Assembly (NCBI GenBank): GCA_012934845.2
Contig: WNNJ02000013.1
Coordinates: 1-64,000 of the forward strand
DNA: 64,000 nucleotides
Source: Pomphorhynchus laevis
Lineage: Eukaryota > Acanthocephala > Palaeacanthocephala > Echinorhynchida > Pomphorhynchidae
Direction: 5' to 3'
A model generated the notes under the pieces. The model was not told the origin of the DNA and searched no databases. It saw only the letters and a list, made by a program, of their open reading frames with translations. The translations under genes and the position numbers were made by a program. Shown in pieces: positions 33,985 to 46,197 of this stretch (positions within the stretch are counted from its first letter, which is position 1; every line of letters begins with the position of its first letter).

Positions 33985-36900
33985 ATAATAATTTATTTAA
34001 TGTGGCAAATGCGTGACAGCTGCACGCTTACATGACCACTAACAAAAAAAGAACAGCAAAAGTCAAACAGATAAATTAGTTAAATTGTTTAAATGTCATC
34101 GGATTTGGCGTTTGAAACACGACATTGATATTGATTGACGGATATGAATGGGGAGATGATTCCACGTAAGAGGAGCAGCCACAAGGAAGGTGCGGAAGTC
34201 AAAAGAGGTCGAGTAGTTTGGTACATGTAAAGGAATTAACGGAAACGCAAAGAACAGTAATCAGGACGAGAATTGTCGAGAAAAGGAATGTTGAGAAATG
34301 AAGGGTTAGGAAAAGTTACAAGGCGGAAAGCAATGAGAAGAAGACGAATTTAAACCCGACAATAAATGGTAGGCAAATCGACAGAAGCAAGATGGTAGGA
34401 TGTATGATCAAAACGACGAAGACGTAGGAGAATTCGCACGGCTGCGTAGATGATGCGTTGTAGTGGAAGAAAAGTGGATTTAAGTGAGTTGGAATATATA
34501 CTGAGACAATAATCGAGTCTAAAAAAGGAGAGAATATATGAGTCATACAAGGGAAATCGATCAAACTACGAATTTGACAGATGTTGCGGAGAATCAAGGT
34601 ATATGAGCGTACTTTATCTCTAAAAAAGGTTTAAGTGAAAATCTGTTGTCGAAATAGAAGCCTAGGAAAACGAGATTGCCAACGATAGGAAGAATTGTAG
34701 AATTTAATGATACGGAGTGAAGTTCTAAGCCAGGGGCGCTGAGGAAGGATCCACATTATTTTGGATTTATTAGGATTCAGAGTAAGACGAAGAGAATAAA
34801 GATGATTGAAAATTGAAGCAAGACAGTTGGAAGCCATAACACTAAGAACATAAATACGATATTCCGGTGCATGAGCATAGATGATAATGTCATCAGCATA
34901 TTGCATAACATTGAAATTAAATGTATGAGAAATAGAATACAAATCACAGAGAAGAAGAGATAAAAGCAAAGGGCCTATTAAGAGATAAAATCAAAGGGCC
35001 GAATGGAGCCTTGTATTCCACAAGGCTCCATACAGAGCCTTGTGGAATACCAGACGGGATTGAAGAATGATGGGAAAGAGAAGAGTTAGAACAAACGCGG
35101 AAAGTACGGTTTGATAGATATGAAGAAAATTAAGCCACGGTGGTAAAGAGAGGCCATAATCATGACGAAGACGATGGAGAAGAATCGAGTGATCGACGAT
35201 CTCAAAAGCAGAGGAGATATCAAGAGAAACTATGACACTACATAATTTTTGATCGCGCGAGATGAGTAAGTCGTTATAAACTTTAAGACATGCAATTTCA
35301 GTAGAGTGATTAGAGCGAAAAGCAGCTTGGAAGAAAGGAAACAAGTTGGACGAAAATATATATGCATTAACTTGCTTGAGAACAAGACGCTCCAAGAGTT
35401 TGGAGAGGGTTGGGAGAAGTGTGATAGGACGGTACGAAGATAATAGGGAGAAGTCGAGAGATTTATTTTTGAGAAGAGGAAGAACAGTGGCTCATTTCCA
35501 GTAGGAAGGAAATGTGCGGCTGCGGATAGACAAGTTGAACAATGTGGTTAGGAAGGGTGAGATATATTAGCAAATGGTTTAATCAAGTAGGTGTGAATCG
35601 GATCATAATGAGATGTTTTATTAAGTAATGGCAGAATAACCGAAGAAACTTCATCAGACGAAACGGGAAGAAGGTGGAATAGTTCTGGGAGGGAAGTATA
35701 TAAAGAGAAGAGAGGATACAAGGTGTATATGTGCAGAAGAGAAAGTAAATTAGATAGCTTAGTTTGTAGATAAGGAAATTTATTAGAACTTATGTTACAA
35801 GGGGTAGATGATCATGAAAGAATTGAGTTTAAGATTTTCCAATAATATTTAGTGTTGGAAGAGGATTCGAGTTGATTTCGCCAAAAGAGGACGCTAAGTA
35901 CGTACGGCAGAGAGAAAGATATGAAGTACGGAGATTTGGAGCGAATGCGGTTGGAGAACGTTTAAGAAACGATTAAACACATGAAAAAAGTGACGGAGCC
36001 GACGCTTAGAAAGACTACAGGCTGAATCAAACCAGGGAGCATGCCCCGTCCGTTGAAAACGTCGTGGTCGAATAGCCAGGAGGTTATTAAGGATGTTCGT
36101 AAGTTCAGAATCAAACAGAATAAAGAGATCACCAGGAGAGAGATTATTAAGAGGAGATGAAAAGATTGAAGAATTGAGTAAGGCTGTGCAGAGAATAAGG
36201 ATATCCAGAAGTTTACAGGGTCGACTTGGTGTAGATAACGGTGGAGGTGGTGAAGGAGGATTGGGACGAGTAAGAGTAAGAGTGACAATAAAATGATCGG
36301 ACAAGCCAGGATCAGTAATTGACAAGGAGGTATAGTCATTGAAGCAATTAGGAACAGCAATAATGTCGAGAGCACCGCCGAAAATATGAGTTGGGCTTGT
36401 TGAAAGTAATTTATAGTAAAAATCGTAAAAAGATTAGTTAAAGTGATAGAGTCAGAGTCAGCCGGGCGATCAAGACGAATGTTAAAGTCACCGAGAACAA
36501 AAGAAGGAGTATAAGACAATGAACAGTGAGACATAATATCTGCAAGGTCGTTAGAGAACATACGTGAGGGGGCAACTGAACCTGGACGGTATACAATCAC
36601 AAGTTCCATAGGGAAAGGAGTTGATAATCTGCATATGAGTAATCCGAACGATGTACTATATGTTAATGTTAATTTTACGTAGAGACTGGGTGACGAGCAA
36701 TGACAACAATACCGCCATGGTTAGAATTAGTAGATGTATGAGAGGCAATTGGACGAGCTGATTCAACTAGAGAAAAATCAGAGCGACATAGACGACGAAT
36801 AGCAAGATCGTCGGAGTTAGACTGCCATATTCGATAATGCATAGAATATCGATAGATAATTGATCGAAGATATCAAAGAGCATATAAGCTTTATGAAGAA

Positions 36901-37985
36901 TGGAGCGAGTGTTGAATAGACTAAGACGAAAAGTATGCTCAGGAGCGAGATTGACTAGCGAAGAAAACAAGGGGAGAGATGGGACGCCATCGGATTTTTG
37001 GCCTTGTGTGTACAACGTGAAAATTTCCGCTGATTTGACGTATTTATAACGATGATTCGCCGTTTGTTTCACGTCGATGTTTCTCAATGCGAGCTAAAGT
37101 GAGCTGGGCAATATCAGAAGGGGAACGGTCAGGAAAGATACGACAAGCAGACGCAGTGGAAAGAAGTTTAAAACGTTGAGAGAGTACTAGGGATGCATGG
37201 GAATTATGTCGGAAAACGATTTTTAGGAGTGGAGGACTGATATGATTGGATTTAGTGGATTTGTATAATCGGATAAAATATACAGGAGCGATAGTATTGC
37301 AAAGGGATGAATTATCATCAGAGTGAATGGTTAAGAGGATAGACCTGAAAGCAGATACATTATCGAGGCGACATAGAGGAGAAGCAGATTCGTGAAGCTT
37401 TAAGTTAGATATGATAATGCATCGATCGCGCCAAGGAAAACGATTACGTGAAAATGGTGGACGGACATACCTGGTAGAAGTAGAGGCAGAAGAGCATGTA
37501 ACCGTGAGAATGACAGGGGTGCTAAGTGAAGAATTAAGATAGTTTTAAGCATGTGTGACAGCAATGGAGTATTAAATCGGTTGATCGAAAATCTTACTGG
37601 ATATGATTTTGACGGAAGGATGTAAATTATTGGGAAGTGATACGGTTGGAGCATGTGTGACAGGAGTGGATTGTTGAATCGGTTGATCAGAGATGTTACT
37701 GGAGATGATTTTGACGGAAGGATGTAAATTATTGAGAAGTGATACGATGGAGGTAAAGTAAGGAGTACGTGAAAAGAAGAAAGAGGTATGAGATGTATTT
37801 AGATGTGGGGAGGAATAGGAAAAACGAGGTACGAGATGAAGGCCTTTACTGTTTGCATTGTTATGAAGATAAAGATTAATGGAAGTTTTATCCGTAGTTA
37901 AACAAGGAGTAGGTGTGAAAGAAGTTTCAAGAACGGCAAAAAGAAATATGGGCAAGAAGAAACGTGTGCAGTTATAAGTCAAAGT
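33985..37985 (-). mobile_element. Family A LINE, longest copy: ORF1 region, EN, RT, C-terminus, 3' tail
   Basis: Read on the minus strand from 37985: a Ser/Pro-rich ORF1 part with a 102-bp internal duplication, then EN. EN blocks are LSLFNTRSILHKAYMLFD, IDILCI followed by E, YRPGSVAPSRMFSNDL, LGDFNIRLDRP and SDHFIVTLTL. Next come the linker (HAPWFDSACSLSKRRLR), RT blocks (LDISSAFEIVDHSILLHRLR near 35200; MQYADDIIIYAHAPEYR near 34900; LNPNKSKIMWILP), the C-terminal block (34600-34316) and the tail at 33990-34035. The whole is broken by many stops and frame changes. It shows that family A is an EN-bearing, two-ORF LINE and gives the order of its parts. Confidence 0.85.
37549..37752 (-). repeat. 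102-bp tandem duplication in family A ORF1
   Basis: Units 37549-37650 and 37651-37752 are near-copies. On the minus strand each encodes NNLHPSVKIISS followed by a DQPI word. The same peptide block occurs once at 53040-53100 in another ORF1 fragment (NNLHPSIKIISS), so the duplication is particular to this copy. Confidence 0.8.
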
Positions 37986-39119
37986 CTTGAATCAAATCAA
38001 GTACATTGTATTAAACCCGGATGTGATATTTGAACATCAGTAACAGGTTCGACTCATCAACTTTAATATCTCCAGATTAAAACATTATTAGGCGGCTACT
38101 GTCCGTCGGCTGAACTAGACTCATAACGTGCCTTGATTCAAACAGTGCAAAACAACCAAGCCTGCTTACATAATGAATCCTCCAATAAAGATATACCTAT
38201 AAATAATCTACCTTTTCGGAATAATTTATGCCCTACCCTGCCAATACAAAATGGAGCATCACCTATTAATAATTTACCTCTGGAAAATTTAGACCGTATC
38301 TCGCCAAGACAACATTGCACATCTATAAATAATTCATAAAATTAAATAAATAAATAAATAATATAAAATTCAGCTTATCATAGTAATTTATGCTCTGTTT
38401 TGTTAAAACAAGATTGTGCAGCATCTATACATCATTCATATCAAGATCAACAACAAAGTCAGGATACACTCGTTGTAGAGCCGACTGAACTATATAGTTA
38501 CAAACACCATCTCAGACCTCAACTCCTTCAATTAAAATGTTCGAAATATGGCCGACACATCAGATCCTCTATCTCAACGCATTAATTTCAGTGAACATGC
38601 ATTTCCATCGAGTAATAATTTTAATTTTTATCCTGATCCAATTAGACTTTTAACAAACACTATTAATTCAGATGAAAGTCATTCGAAATTACTTCGGTTT
38701 AATTCCCTGTTATCCTCCAACATAAGGTGATTAGAACGTCGTAAATATCAGTTTGAACGCAAACAATGTCTTCTGATAACAAACGTAATCGCCCTCGGCG
38801 ATTTTAACACGACCTTTGTTGATTGGGAATCATACTACCGCTAACGGATTGCGATGAAGAATACCTTAAAATTCGGAATTCCATTAATAATATAAACCTT
38901 TCCCAGCACATGAACATATATTCATTTATAGACATACACATATATTCGTTTCAGATGATCTGCTTCATGTTTATTAGAATCTGTCTTAGTTCATACTCCC
39001 AGATTGTTCATAATTTCCATCTACTACCACCAATTGTCGAGAGAGATTATCAGGTTATTTTGATTACCATATCCCAAACAAAATCACCACATAAAAAGAT
39101 TTTCCAAAAATTAAATACC

Positions 39120-39265
39120 TTAAAGCTGACTAATAACATTAAACAACAAAGAACTTAGAATGGAACCTTGAAATACTCCTTTTGGAAACGGAGCACATGT
39201 CGACATATATTCACAGATTTTTACAGCAGTACGGTTTTTCAGCAGCAGTACGGTTACAGCATCAG
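39120..39265 (-). mobile_element. Inverted RT fragment inside the 38-40-kb LINE
   Basis: The minus strand reads CEYMSTCAPFPKGVFQGSIL followed by SSLLFNVI, nearly the same as the plus-strand segment at about 40350-40440 (GEYMSTWAPFPKGVFQGSIL). It therefore duplicates, in inverted orientation, a part of the same element, placed between EN and RT. Next to it (39210-39300) is a small run of CAGCAGTACGG-type repeats. Confidence 0.75.
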
Positions 39266-39577
39266 TACGATTTTTACAGCAGCAGTACGGAATGATACAC
39301 ATATATCATATTCTGCTAAATGTTAGCTGGCACAATCGTGATGTTTATGGTATTGAAGCAAGTTGGATTCACTTTCGTTATACTATAATAGAGCTATTAT
39401 ACTTCTTCTCACCTATCAAACATAAAAAGAAAAATAAAATTCCGGCGTGGTCCGACATTGAGTTATAAAACCTGATAGATATTAGAAATCGCTCATTCGT
39501 CGATTATAGAAATGACCGATTAGATTTTGTGGTTTATAGAGTCATACGTAATAAGGTTACTTTCATGAAGCGCAAGA

Positions 39578-39748
39578 AAAAATCCAGCTTTTTATCATGT
39601 CTATGTTGTACAGCATAATCTAATCCATATGCTCTTTTTGGATTTCTCCGCTCTTTCATAAGCCTAAGGAAAAATCCAGATTTTTATCATGTCTATGTCG
39701 TACAGCATAATCTAATCCATATGATCTTTTTGGATTTATCCGCTCTGT
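39578..39748 (+). repeat. About 90-bp tandem duplication
   Basis: The segment around TTTTTATCATGTCTATG, ACAGCATAATCTAATCCATA and TTTTTGGATTT occurs twice, at about 39578-39655 and 39669-39748, with a few differences. It lies in the linker of the LINE at 38050-40500. Confidence 0.9.
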
Positions 39749-40698
39749 CAGGTCTACTCTTTACCCGAAACCATTGACACAATTCATTTCGATATAAGCG
39801 ATATTCTGTTTGATTTAAATTGACTACCTCGTTCAATGTTTTCGGAACCTGACGGTATCCCTACCATACTATTTCTTGAGTTAGCGACTGTTGTTGCCGA
39901 ACCTCTTTTGCTTATATTTCAACACTTAATTACATTCATTACTATTCCTTCTAACTGGAGGAAATATATTATCATACCACTATTTAAGAAAGGCAATCGA
40001 TACCTTGCCTCAAGTTAAATACCAATAAGTTTTTCATGCATAGCCTGTAAAGTGATGGAGCGCGTTGTTATGTGGTTTCTATCACATCACCTCAAACTTA
40101 ATAGCATTCTCTGCAACAACCAACACGAATTTAGGCAGGGTCGCTCTACATTAACAAATCTAATTACTGCCCGTAATAGTTGAACTGCCGCACGGTAGCC
40201 AAACTCAAATATTGATGTCCTTTTCTTCGATTTGTCAAAGGCGTTCGATATAGTCTTTCACGGTATTCTTCTTGATGATCTAATGAAATGTGCTGTTAAT
40301 GGTTCACTTCTTGAGTGGATCCGCAAATTCCTCACTAACCATACTGCTACTGTAAAAATCGGTGAATATATGTCGACATGGGCTCCGTTTCCAAAAGGAG
40401 TCTTTCAAGGTTCCATTCTGTCCCTTGTTGTTTAATGTTATTATTAATTTACAAGACAAAGCCCTAAGGCTGTTCAACCTGCTCACCAAAACATAAGAAG
40501 AATTAAAAAAGTACGGTCAAAATTTTTGAAATTGTAGTCAATCTGTCGGGTATGCCATTCCAATCGTTTCTTGGTCGGGATAGCGTATCTATTCCAAAAG
40601 TCTCTTTTTGAATGTAACAATACTGTCACCACGTACTAAAAATTTTTCTTGGTTTAAAAAATTTTCATGGTTTTTATTAATTCTTACATTCTAGATTT

Positions 40699-40840
40699 TT
40701 ACTGCCAGTTCCAGATTTTTCCTGTCAGTTCCAGATTTTTCCTGTCAATTCCAGATTTTTCCTGTCGGTTCCAGATTTTTCCTGCCAATTTCAGATTTTT
40801 CTTGTCGGTTACAGATTTTTCCTGTCAGTTCCGCTCTCTA
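40699..40840 (+). repeat. 20-bp minisatellite, about seven units
   Basis: Unit ATTTTTCCTGTCAGTTCCAG with one to four changes per copy repeats from 40695 to about 40835. It lies between a truncated LINE and the ORF1 fragment that follows. Confidence 0.93.
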
Positions 40841-40899
40841 CGCTCGCGGGTTGAGCTTTATCTCTAGATAAGCTCAGATAGATCTCTTGGTGCGCTCGC

Positions 40900-42230
40900 C
40901 GATCAGTTGCAGTAGCAAATATTACAGCTTCAACACACAAAGACGTTAATAGGAGGACGTAATAAAACAGCTAAGAACGACACCAACTATGCACTACTGC
41001 AAGTACAGTGCTCGACACACGACTGCAGCATCTGGACAGCAATCGCCTGCGACAACAATAAATATAAAGAAGACTTCCTATGTGGTTTTTGTGTCAACAA
41101 ACTAGTCCGCAACCTCTCCAATAAGCACATATCAACATCCAACACGTCCACTCAAACTAACCCCGTCGTTTCTGATATCCTTTCTCCACCCACCGACCCT
41201 GCCACCATATACACTTCCCATCCCATGTCATCTTCACTCCCCAACACCTCCTTCCCGTCCTTCCTGTCTCGTTTCACAATAACCTACATCCATCAATCAA
41301 AATTACCTCTACCAACTCTACGATCCTTCCACTAATAACCTTTCCTCACATCGCTTGCCACCCTCTTTATTATCATTATCTTATAAGTCTCCCGTCGTCA
41401 AACCATCTCCCTTCAAATCCTCAATTGCCAGCGATCCTATCGTAATCTCACCCACGAGAGATTACGATAGGAGAGCTGGCATCTCATCCACTACTAGAGG
41501 ATGGATCTCACCCACGAGATTCATCATATCGTATCTAGTTCCTGCGGACAAACCGTCCTTTTTCAAGGACATCTCTCCTGTCGCATTCATCCGTCTACAC
41601 AAATCTTCCAAATCTAATCCTTCTAAGCCCCCTCTCCTTCTAAAATTGTTTTCAAGCATCACTCTTACGCGTCCTCTGTTCTCTCTCAACGATTTAAACT
41701 CATATCATATTTAACCACTCGAATTTTCCCTGATCGCACCCCTTCTGAAATCGCTCAACTCTCTTCTGCCGCATTGAAAAACGCCGTCGCGAGGAAAATG
41801 GCGAAACATCTCTCTCCATCCGAAACATAGGCGGAAATTTTCAAGTTGTCCACACCCGCCCTAAAGTTCGATGGCGCTCCATCTCCCCTATGCATCTTCT
41901 CAGTTAGACTCTTTCTCCACCACACACGGTTTCCGCCTCGGTCTCTTCTTCAATGACATCCATCCAATAAGGTAGGATGACTACCTAATCATTGAAGGGA
42001 TGACTATCCATCCCTCTAATTTCTATACTTCGCCTTACATCAAGCGTTTCTGCTTTACACTCAGCTTGTCCTCCACTCTTAAAAGTGGTACTCAGTGATC
42101 ATACTCAAGCAACGTCGATCATCTCCCGGCGTTTTTAACTCCTCTCATTATAATCTCCTTGTCGCATTTTTCCTGATCGATCCCCGTCCGAAATCACTCA
42201 GCTTTCCTTTGCTCATGTAATAAATGAAGA
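40900..42230 (+). mobile_element. LINE ORF1 fragments with a PHD-like cysteine cluster
   Basis: Around 41010-41100 the plus strand reads CSTHDCSIWTAIACDNN followed by FLCGFCVNKL, a Cys/His cluster of the PHD-like type found in ORF1 of CR1-like LINEs, then a Ser/Pro/Thr-rich linker. At 41355-41714 and to about 42200 follow further Ser/Pro-rich pieces, including TPSEIAQLSSAALKNAVARK. A similar CGFC block at 52700 precedes a family A-like ORF1, so this is probably ORF1 of family A or a close relative. The assignment is tentative. Confidence 0.5.
41435..41474. repeat. Hairpin with 14-bp arms
   Basis: CCTATCGTAATCTC and its reverse complement GAGATTACGATAGG flank ACCCACGA. The loop word also occurs at 41511-41517, so a short local inversion duplication is likely. 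Confidence 0.85.
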
Positions 42231-42369
42231 CGAACCTTTTTGGTTTTACTCAACAATCTAAAAAGTTCACAAGTACACTAGTATCAATATCATCACATTT
42301 TCCCCTTCTTAATAATTGAAACGTTTACTTCGTGTTATTATTCTTCCACGTCTTGATCGCTGTGGTAAG

Positions 42370-45110
42370 AAATCGAAGACCGACGATTAATTGGATGTAT
42401 TCAAATCCTCCCCTGCTTTTGTAGTCGTCATCGGGTCTTTTGCATCAGATTGATCGTTGACAGGTTCTTCTTGATTTTGAGGGAGATCTGTTGAAGATTG
42501 AGCATGCGTACTCATATGATTCTCTGAAGTTGGTACACTAACCTCACGATCTAGGTCACCATCGTTTGCATGATTTACAGGTAAACCATACGATTGCGTT
42601 GATGAGATTATGTCGACTGAATGCACTAGTGGATCTGACTTTTTTGTCTTGTAAAATTGCGTACAAGTGCCGGTCTTTCCAATAGCTAAGTGGGCATAGA
42701 GTAACAGTTTCCCGATTTACGTTGATAATTAAACAGACGTTCATATGGAGTCTGATTGGTGGCGGTGCACAATAGTGATCGTATTGAATGTAGAGCCAAG
42801 TCGAGTAATGTTTTCCAATACTTTTCCTCGAGATTACGAGATTTCAATGCTAGCTTTATCGTTTTCCAAATTACTCCGTTGATCCTTTCGCATTGTCCAT
42901 TGCCCATAGAGTGGTACGGAGTACTGTGAGAAATAATTGTTCCATTTTGCCAGAGGAAGTCTTGTACATCACGGGACATAAACTGCTTTCCTCAATCGCT
43001 ATGCATAGCTTCTGGTGCACCGAATATCGCAAATAGACATTGAACGCATTGTATTACTGTTGTTGAAGACGTCTCGGCACGGGAATACAAAGGGAAAACG
43101 AGAGTACTCATCCACTAATACGAGGAGATATTTGTAATCGTCAACAGAAGGTTAGGGACCAACAAAATCCATTGCTAGCCTTTCAAAAGGTTTTCTGGCA
43201 GAAACTAGAGTTGCTTGCGGGTGTCTATGGAATACAGGTTTTAATTCAGCGCATATTGCACAAGTGGAGCAAACACGACGAACATCTTCAATTGAGAAGG
43301 GAAAGTTCTTTTGTCGAATGAAGTGATATATCCGCGTGACACAAGGGTGACACAAAGTATTATAGAGATGTTTTAGAGTTCTGTCTTTGTTTAAAGAACA
43401 AATCCTAGAGAATGTGTCAGCCACCACATTCAAGTGTCCAGGTCGACATTTTATCGTGTATGAGTAGTTTGTTAGCTCGAGCTTCCACCTTAATAAGTTT
43501 TCATTCTTGATCGGATTCTTGAATGCTGGTTAAATATGAACGATAAAGCCTGCTGATCGGTCAAGATTACAAAGTGTTTAATCATCAAGAATTCACGCAC
43601 TTTCTAACGGCTTCAACTATCGCAGTAGCTTCTCTTTCGACAGTCGAATGGTTTTTCTCAGATTTAGAAAGATTTCTTGAGAAGAATGCCACTGGTTTCT
43701 TTGCTTGTGATAGCACAGCTGCGATAGCGTCTCGAGAAGCATCCGTCTCCACGTAGAATGATATATTTTCATTGATAGCGACTATAGAAGCGTCACCGAT
43801 CTCGTTCCTAAGATTTTCGAAGCATTGAATTTGCTCTTGATTCAACGGAAATTTTTTGCAGTTTAATAGTGGCCTTATTTTGGCCGAATAGTTTTGAATC
43901 CATTGACTATAGTAACTGAACAGCCCTATCACTCTTTTCAATGAAACCAAATCTTTGGGTTTCGGTATATTATGTAACGGCGCTAATCGTTCAGGATCAA
44001 GACGAATAGTACCACCTACGATTAGATGCCCAAGAAATGTGAGACTATTCTGCCTATATAAGCATTTTGAATTAATTAACTTCATTCCGTACTTTCCCGT
44101 AAGCGATTGAAAAGGCACCAAGTTCCGATTGCGTTCGTCTAAAGTAGTACCAGCCACCACAACATCGTCGATATAGAAAACGTATTCTTCAGCTTGTTAT
44201 GCTTGATTATTTCGGTCATTACTCGTTGGAACACCGCGACCGAGTTAGTCAATCCAAAGGGAACCCTCTTGAATTGAAACAGACCACCTGCAGCTTGGAA
44301 TGCTGTATACCACCTATCATCAACTTTCATAGGATATTAATAGTAAGCTGAATCAAGTTCAAGCTTCGAAAACACTTTTAATTTCGAAAGTGCTTGTATC
44401 ATGTGGCCTATATGTGACATCGGAAAAGCGTCAACGTAAGTGAATCGATTTATGGTTGCTGAATAATCGATTACCATTCGTTGTTTATGCCGCTCTGAGC
44501 GAGTTACGACAACTTGAGCTCTCCATGGAGATGTTGACGGTTCAATAATGTCTTCTTTTAGCAGTTTGAGTATATCTTTTTCTATAAACTCTTGGTCAGC
44601 CTTTGTACACTTCCTTGGCTTTGTAGCTATCAGTCTTATATTTTTAGCAAAATTTGAGAATAGTGAAGGGGGAGTGATTATAAGGCACTGCATTGCTGGC
44701 AATACCAGTTCATTCCGACTGCATGACCTATCAAATTCGAATGTAATTGCCTTGTTGCGTCTCATAAAATCCTGTCCGAGAATGACTGGTGAACACAGAT
44801 TGTCTAAGAGTAATAATTTCGTTAATGAGCAAGTCTTTCCTCCAATATTAATATCGGCAAAACAGTGTCCGACGGTTTCGACGTTTTGATTTGATGCCGT
44901 CAACGATATTGTCTCTTGAGAGTGCATAACTTTTAGATGAGCATCTTTTGCAATTTGAGGTAGAATAAAACTACTTATGCTACCACTGTCGACGAGAGCA
45001 TATGTTAGGTGATTATTCAAGCTGACACGTACTGAACTGAAGTCATAAATTGGTTCGGCTGCACAAGTACATGCCAATCGGTTGTTTACTGCAGCACATT
45101 GAGATTTTGA
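42370..45110 (-). mobile_element. Ty3/gypsy-type LTR retrotransposon fossil (pol region)
   Basis: Minus-strand remains of a pol polyprotein in the usual Ty3/gypsy order: aspartic protease (about 45060-44850), reverse transcriptase (about 44640-44150), RNase H-like part (about 43900-43580), integrase zinc finger (about 43400-43230) and integrase core (about 42980-42690). It is broken, with several breaks, and no gag or envelope part was recognised. I did not find a matching pair of LTRs inside the window, so the true ends are uncertain and the element may be truncated. By its state of decay it looks old, but motifs are still readable. Confidence 0.82.
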
Positions 45111-45546
45111 ATTGGACGTGGATCGACATATTGTAGATTACTGTATTGCTCTAAGGAGGACATTTAAACATGGTGCAGTTAACATTTAATCTGAATAGTT
45201 TAAAAAATAAATTTAAAATTTGACTTTTTATATCAATGTTCAAAATTATACTGATAAGTAAATTTTATTGGATTGCATAATTTATAGAATTAATTGATTT
45301 TAACTTAAAATTAATTAATTTCGGAAATTGTCCAAAAAGCATTTTAAATTAATGTATGATTTTAACACTTAGCACCCAAGGTATATACACTAAAATATAA
45401 ATAAATATAATGTTCTCCTTTGAACATTATATTTATTATTGTAATTTCTTTCGTTACACATTTTGAGTAAGAATGTGTAAATGGCAAATTTTGAGTATAA
45501 ATGGCAAACTTGATTCTTTTGTGATTCAGTTTTTTTCGGAAGTGTT

Positions 45547-45678
45547 GTTCAAGTTTTCGGAATCAAGAGCTATATTGGTGTTCAAGTTTTCGGAATCAAG
45601 AGCTATATTTGTGTACAAGTTTTCGGAATCAAGAGCTATATTGGTTTTCAAGTTTTCGGAATCAAGACCTATATTAAT
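45547..45678 (+). repeat. 33-bp tandem repeat, four copies, before a family B LINE
   Basis: Four units of 33 bp (at 45547, 45580, 45613 and 45646), each with CAAGTTTTCGGAATCAAGA and a CTATATT word. The frame stays open across them, repeating FKFSESRAI. They lie upstream of the 5' leader of the LINE and could be its promoter repeats. A T-rich stretch (45700-45820) follows. Confidence 0.9.
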
Positions 45679-45868
45679 AGCTGAAAGGTGAGTTTTTGCT
45701 TTTGATATAGTTTAGTTTAGTTTATTAATTTTTTTATATTTTATTTTTTTTATTTTATTTTTTTTTTGTTTTTTGTTTGTTGTATTTGCTTTTTGTTTTT
45801 TGTTTCTATTTATTTATTCATATATATAAGTACATAAGTACAGTTGGAAGGAACTAATTGCCTTAAGC

Positions 45869-46131
45869 CAGTTGGGAAGAGAAAATCTTCTTCCCAGCTG
45901 GAGGAGAATTTAAAAAAATATAGAAAAAGAATCTTCAGTGCAAAAGAGGCTCTTGCCTATAAAGCAAGACTCTTTTGCAATTAAAGTAACATGTAAAGAA
46001 AACCACAATCTAAACAAAAAAATAAGAGAGATAGAGAGAGGAAAATAAGAAAAACTGTTCGAGGAGAAATCTTCGAACGGTTTTTTAAAAGAGATAATTT
46101 CTACCGAATCTCCTTCAAAAGCTTAGCTTTG
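45869..46131 (+). other. Stem-loop cluster in the family B leader
   Basis: 45869-45900: 12-bp stem, CAGTTGGGAAGA against TCTTCCCAGCTG, one G-U pair. 45939-45979: 16-bp stem with a 2-nt bulge, TGCAAAAGAG and TCTTGC words, 7-nt loop. 46051-46084: 12-bp stem, AAAACTGTTCGA against TCGAACGGTTTT, one G-U pair. 46111-46131: TTCAAAAGCT against AGCTTTGAA, one bulge. All are in the non-coding leader before ORF1. Confidence 0.9.
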
Positions 46132-46197
46132 AAAGATAAATTCAAAGCGGCTTTAGTTGGAGAAGAGGGTAAATAAATTATCGACATTTCTCCACAA

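Larger units (their letters stand above)
38050..40500 (+). mobile_element. Other LINE: EN and RT pieces, rearranged
   Basis: Plus-strand pieces include an EN block (ALGDFNTTFVDWESY near 38790-38840) and an EN-RT linker (RNRSFVDYRNDRLDF near 39490). RT pieces are EPDGIPTILFLELATVVAEP at 39845, VMERVVMWFLSHHLKLNS, NNQHEFRQGRST, FFDLSKAFDIVFHGILLDDL at 40225 and FPKGVFQGSILS near 40400. It is truncated just after the QGS block, before the YADD. The family is Jockey/CR1-like and distinct from A and B. The 38050-38720 part may be its ORF1 region but carries no recognisable motif. Confidence 0.7.

Noticed and set aside
42000-45800. LTR pair for the Ty3/gypsy-type fossil
   Set aside because: I compared the flanks by eye and found no convincing long direct repeat, so no LTRs are annotated.
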